This document shows, piece by piece, positions 59,950 to 64,000 of a stretch of 64,000 nucleotides of DNA. The notes beneath the pieces were generated by a model, which saw nothing but the letters and a program-made list of their open reading frames with translations, was not told the origin of the DNA and searched no databases. The position numbers and the translations under genes are program-made. This stretch comes from Symbiodinium natans (taxonomy: Eukaryota > Sar > Dinophyceae > Suessiales > Symbiodiniaceae): positions 424,501 to 488,500 of the forward strand of contig CAJNDS010000879.1 of assembly GCA_905221605.1 (NCBI GenBank), given 5' to 3'. Every line of letters starts with the position of its first letter. Within the stretch, counting starts at the first letter, position 1.

Positions 59950-62389
59950 ATGGGAGTGTGTGTGGCCAAGCAAGCCACAGCCAGAGATGGCCAGAGCCCA
60001 CAGGGCAATGAGTCAAACGTGGCTCGCAAGACTTCCACTGACAACCTGACGATCTCCTTGGACAGAGCTAAAGCCATGTCTTTCAATGCGGCAAGCACCC
60101 ATGCACGCTACCATAGCGCCAGTTCAGGGCGCCAGTTGGAGGATGACTACGAGATCTTTCCAAAGCGCGTGCTCGGTGAAGGCTGCAGTGGATTGGTGAT
60201 CATGGCCAAAGGCCGCAAAGACGGGCGAAAATATGCATTGAAGCGGATCCACAAGCTGAAAGTACAAGCAAAGGTGCTGAAGCAGTTGACCGCCGAAGTG
60301 GAGATTTATCTCATGCTTGATCATCCACACATCGCCGCACTCAGAGACGTGTACGAGACGGAGGCTGAGATCGCCCTTCTCACTGAATGTTGCGAAGGAG
60401 GCGAACTTTACTCCCGGTTATCGAACTCCGGCACTTATGCCGAATCCGATGCGGCAGAAGCCACGCATCAAATGCTGCTTGCTGTCGGCTACCTCCATGC
60501 ACATCATGTAGTCCACCGTGACTTGAAGCTGGAAAACTTTTTGTACGAAACACAGGAGTCAAATGCAGCTCTCAAGTTGATCGACTTCGGCTTCGCGAAG
60601 ATTTGGGACCCTTCCACATTGATGTTGGCATCCTGTGGCAGCATAGCGTATGTCAGCCCGGATGTGCTCAAAGGGGAGGGCTACACCAGCAAGTGTGACT
60701 TATGGAGTCTGGGCGTGATCGTCTTCATGCTGTTTCTTGTATGCAACAACTGGATGCCTTCGCCTCATAGTTTTTGATCATGGCGTGTGTGTTGCGGTTC
60801 TGTCAACGGCAGGAAACACAACCGCAACAGCAGGGGTGGGCTTTTCATTCGCCCTACCCTAGTCGGCCCACCGCGGTGCTTACTCCACGCACAACTGCTT
60901 TTGTATGCGCCCATCCAAGTTCTGACCCAGCCAAAGGCGAATGTCGCAAAGGCAAGTTTCGAATTTGATCAAGAACACCTCCCTAAGCCTTTTCTCTACT
61001 CAGGCGGTCTGAATCGTGTGAGCACTAGGAAATCTGCGTCTGTCCACTCACTGGACGCAAAGTGGCTGTTCAATGCTGCTTAAGGAAAAGGACAAATATG
61101 CTCGCATCTCTGAAAGTTGTAGGCTAGGTGCCCATTCGGCCTTTCAAGGTGCAGCGATTAACGCCCACGCGCGGAGGTTTCCTGCAAGGCTGTTGAGCCA
61201 TGAGCCTTTTGTTCCCCATCCTGCCCCCAGCCCTCCAAAGCATTCACAAGCTCACAGCGTCTGCCACGAGAGTCCCCGTATGTCCCTGTGAAATTACAAG
61301 GTGAAACGCCCAGCCAACGCTAACGCTTACTGTCTGCTCGCCTCCACACCAAGCTGCCCGCAAGCTTTCGTTGGCCCTGAGGCCCTGGATTAACACGCAC
61401 GATCTCGGAGATTACATGATTTTTTCATGATATTACATGATATTTCATGATATTACATGATATTATAGATGCTTTACGGATGCCAGAGATGCCTAAGGTT
61501 GGTGGGCTACCCACCTTTTCATGGCAGCGAGAAGGACATGCGCACCAACATCTTGGCGGCCAGTGTCGACTGGAGTCACAAGAGCAGATGGCGCAAAGTC
61601 TCCGAGGATGCGGTGGATTTTGTGAAGATGCTCCTAGTGAAGGACCCCAAAGGGAGAATGGATGTGGGACAGGCTCTAGAACACAAGTGGCTGAAGCCTC
61701 GAAATCTCAAGGATCCGCATCCGGTTTTGGACCGAGATGCTCTTAGGGCACTCCGCCGCTATGCAGACACCTCGAAGGTCCGACGTGCGGTGCTGCAACT
61801 TCTCGCGCAAGAACTTGCGCCCGACGAAACGAAAGACCTTCGGGAGGTGTTTCTAAGCTTAGACAAGACCGGAGAAGGCACCATCTCCCTTGGTGAGCTA
61901 AAGCAAGCAATTCGTGGAGAGGTGGCGCCTGAAGCTACACCCGAAGCGGTTGAAGGTTCCTCTCCCAAGTCTCCGAAAACGCCAGCTGCTCGTCTCCGGC
62001 GGGCGAAGTCCGAAGTGATCGGGAGCCTCTTTGAAGTTCTTGACGCGAATGGCGACGAGCAGGTGTATTACTCTGATTTCCTGGCGGCAACTATGGATGT
62101 GCGTAAGCAGCTGCGAGAGGAAGCAGTGTTGTCAGCCTTCAACCGGCTTGATGCAGATGGCTCTGGGACAATCAGTCCTGACGATTTGCGGAAAGTCATC
62201 GGTGAAACTTTTGAGGGCGTCAACGTGGAGTTACTCGTTCGAGAAGCAGATGCAGCCTGTCGGGGAGAGCTGACTTTTCAGGACTTTTTGAGTTTGCTTG
62301 AAGCAACTGATGCCTCAGTATCTCCGACTGGTCGGCAGCGGGCCGGCATTCAGCCATCCTTCTACCTACAGCCTCATGTTGTGCCATGA
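59950..62389 (+). CDS. Calcium-dependent protein kinase (CDPK), two exons
   Basis: This is a Ser/Thr kinase directly activated by Ca2+. Exons are 59950-60731 and 61498-62389 (557 aa), joined by a 766-nt GT-AG intron that restores VIVFMLLVGYPPFHG exactly. Starting at the ATG at 59950 gives MGVCVAKQ: Gly2 and Cys4 suggest myristoylation and palmitoylation, hence membrane anchoring. Kinase motifs: GEGCSGLV (76-83), Lys98 in YALKRI, HRDLKLENFL (189-198), DFGFAK (212-217), and SPD at 236-238 in place of APE. After the junction region come EF-hands: DKTGEGTISLGE (canonical), DANGDEQVYYSD (Asp at position 12) and DADGSGTISPDD. The fourth (DAACRGELTFQD) lacks most ligands and is probably dead. Length and order match alveolate/plant CDPKs. 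It lies between two parts of a globin-like gene, 190 nt after the preceding TGA. Confidence 0.93.
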
Positions 62390-62909
62390 GGATCGGGGCG
62401 CGAGATGCTCCTTGAGTTCATGGCACGTTTTCACTCGAATTCGCCCTAATGGGCTGGATTGAAAACTGCTAGAGTGCGTGCGACTTAGCACACACAGCAG
62501 AAGCAGTTGCGCGGAAACATCGCGATGGCATGCTGCACCATGAGGTTTTTGCTTGGGCTGCATCTTTGCAAGGGCGAGTTTGGATGATTTGGCTGGCTTT
62601 CAAAGACAAAGCCTGCGAGGCCGAGGCAAATCGAGACTCCTGACAGTCAAGAAGCCGGCTCAAGAAGAAACCAATCAGGAGTTGCTTGATTGAGCTCTTG
62701 GCGCCCTGTGCAAGTCTGAGTTTGTTAGGCCCACAGCATTCGTGTGCAGGAAGCTTCCATGGAGGAGGGGCACAGCAAGAAGGGCGCATCAGCTCGCCCG
62801 AGCCTTGAAAATGGACTTCAACATGCCCGAATCCATGACACTGCACCCATGATGGGGCAGCACCCATCACTCGCTTTGCAATCTGCACGAAGGTTTGACC
62901 AACAACAAG

Positions 62910-63316
62910 GTCCCGACAACATTTCCGGCCTCACGCCTGCACTGGCCGGTTGCGTCTGGTTATATTTCGTTACATTTCTTTCATGCTTGCAGCCCAGCTG
63001 CCTACTCATGCTGCTACATATGCGAACAGCCAGGAAATGTTCAGATTCAATGCTGGTGTCATGGGCTACAAGCAGCACGAGTGGATGCGGGAGGTCTTGC
63101 AGGTATTCAGTGCCATGGTGGAGAACTGCGCCGAGCCTTGCCTGCAAGTGGCTTGCTTTTCGCACGTGTGTCAGCACAACTGGTAGCGAACCTTGGGCGT
63201 GCCATATTCATGAGCCATGCAATGCCCAGGTGCCATCCCGCCTACTAGAAGAAGCCGACATTCTCTCGCTATCCCTTGCAAAAATTCCAGGCAAGATTGA
63301 TCTCTTGGAGTTCAAG
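62910..63316 (+). CDS. Globin-like multidomain protein, downstream exons
   Basis: Three exons in frame: 62910-62927 (VPTTFP, 18 nt), 63034-63132 (EMFRFNAGVMGYKQHEWM, then REVLQVFSAMVENCA) and 63230-63316 (VPSRLLEEADILSLSLAKIP, then GKIDLLEFK). All acceptors are AG|G; donors are GC, GA and GC. This is the N-terminal half of the globin-like domain whose C-terminal half type occurs at 58.3-59.6 kb, so both probably belong to one gene or to a tandem pair. Later exons would lie beyond the MITE at 63523 or outside the window. Assignment rests on recalled family consensus. Confidence 0.5.
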
Positions 63317-63365
63317 GCAGTTCCCGAGCTGATCAGCCAGACACGAGCGGACTCGCGTCCAGACA

Positions 63366-63402
63366 GACACACACACACACACACACTCACTCACGCACGC
63401 AT
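63366..63402 (+). repeat. (CA)n microsatellite
   Basis: Short CA repeat passing into CACTCA/CACG variants. It is probably intronic in the globin-like gene. Confidence 0.8.
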
Positions 63403-63522
63403 TTGAACAAATCTTGAAGTGATCCCTGCTCACGCACAGCACGTAGTGTTCGAGCATAGAACAGGAGATGGATAAGTGAAGCCGTGTTATGTGTATAGTG
63501 TATCCTTTATGTGATTTATGTG

Positions 63523-63872
63523 TTAATCCGAGCTCCTGTTTAATTGGTGGGGGCCCCCCCCCCCCCCACAATAAGGAAAGCAGGGTTCCGCAATAGTTGG
63601 ACCATGGCCCCGTATGGTTTCTCTATTAAAAAACAATAAGAACCTGCAGCAGAGCCAGGGCGAGAGGTGCAGCCTTAGCAGAAGAAAAAAAAGCTTTCCG
63701 AAAGGCAAAGTTTCAAAATTTGACAACCCCCCCCCCAAAAAAATTTCTTTAAATGTGGAGGGTTTGGCCCATACGAAATCCATCGTAATGGAAAGTAGTC
63801 TTCCGGCGGGAATCCGGGCAAAAAAAAATTCTTTAAATATGGGTGGTTAAATTAAACAGGAGCTCGGATTAA
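63523..63872. mobile_element. 350-bp TA-flanked TIR element (MITE), intact ends
   Basis: Perfect inverted repeats at 63523-63545 and 63850-63872 (core ATCCGAGCTCCTGTTTAATT) with a TA duplication. The left part has the GGGGGCCCC homopolymer junction, the right part AAATGTGGAGGGTTTGGCCC. Compared with the split copy at 41.4/48.4-49.0 kb it lacks about 240 nt of the interior and has a different middle (about 63617-63680). It has no coding capacity. It probably sits in an intron of the globin-like gene. Confidence 0.85.
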
Positions 63873-64000
63873 ACATCATTGCAAGTTGGGAAAACTCACC
63901 AGGACGGATCGCAAGTGAAGGATGCTAGCTGTGGATTCAGGTTCTCGGAGGAAGGCGGAAGGCCAAGGTCTTCCTTAGCCGCCTCAAGGAACGCTAAAGC
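63873..64000. other. Right edge, no feature resolved
   Basis: Ordinary sequence after the MITE. A coding-like piece in the last 100 nt cannot be judged because the window ends. Confidence 0.3.

Noticed and set aside
1-64000. tRNA, rRNA, spliced-leader RNA genes or snRNAs
   Set aside because: I looked for conserved cores (such as the 22-nt spliced leader) and found none I could support by eye.

Overview
The window looks like nuclear DNA of a dinoflagellate, most likely a Symbiodiniaceae/Suessiales-type genome. The evidence is internal. The recognised protein genes are cut into many very short exons. Nearly every acceptor reads AG|G, and the donors are GT, GC and GA. Telomere-like TTTAGGG motifs are spread over about 9 kb. 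Decayed reverse-transcriptase pieces resemble the non-LTR elements common in these genomes. All confidently read host genes lie on the + strand, as in the unidirectional gene blocks of dinoflagellates.

Layout. 0.45-5.2 kb: a 19-exon galactose mutarotase gene, reconstructed exon by exon, with its four active-site motifs intact. About 7.0-9.7 kb: exons of an RRM RNA-binding protein. 9.7-13.9 kb: no gene resolved; a 64-nt poly-G tract and a long TATG microsatellite. 13.9-22.6 kb: degenerate interstitial telomere-like repeats in both orientations. 23.4-27.8 kb: a decayed two-ORF unit, an AT-hook/helical protein followed by a transposase-like protein, with palindromes and microsatellites around it. 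29.9-33.9 kb: a graveyard of at least three overlapping non-LTR retrotransposon fragments plus one on the - strand. 34-41 kb: mostly unresolved, with a poly-C tract and one coiled-coil terminal exon. 41.4-49.0 kb: a terminal-inverted-repeat (TIR) element with TA flanks, split by a roughly 7-kb second TIR element that carries satellite arrays, large palindromes and a 100-N scaffold gap. 49.4-54.2 kb: a possible membrane-protein exon and an hnRNP U-like gene (SPRY, degenerate P-loop domain, RG-rich tail). 58.2-63.3 kb: exons of a globin-like multidomain gene with a complete calcium-dependent protein kinase gene between its two parts. 63.5-63.9 kb: a short intact copy of the TA-flanked TIR element.

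How the genes relate. There are no bacterial-style operons. The host genes cover carbohydrate metabolism (mutarotase), RNA binding (RRM, hnRNP U-like), calcium signalling (CDPK) and a presumed haem protein. They share orientation and splice-site style but no evident pathway. Exon joins were made by hand from reading frame, splice phase and remembered family consensus. No alignment, RNA data or database search was available.
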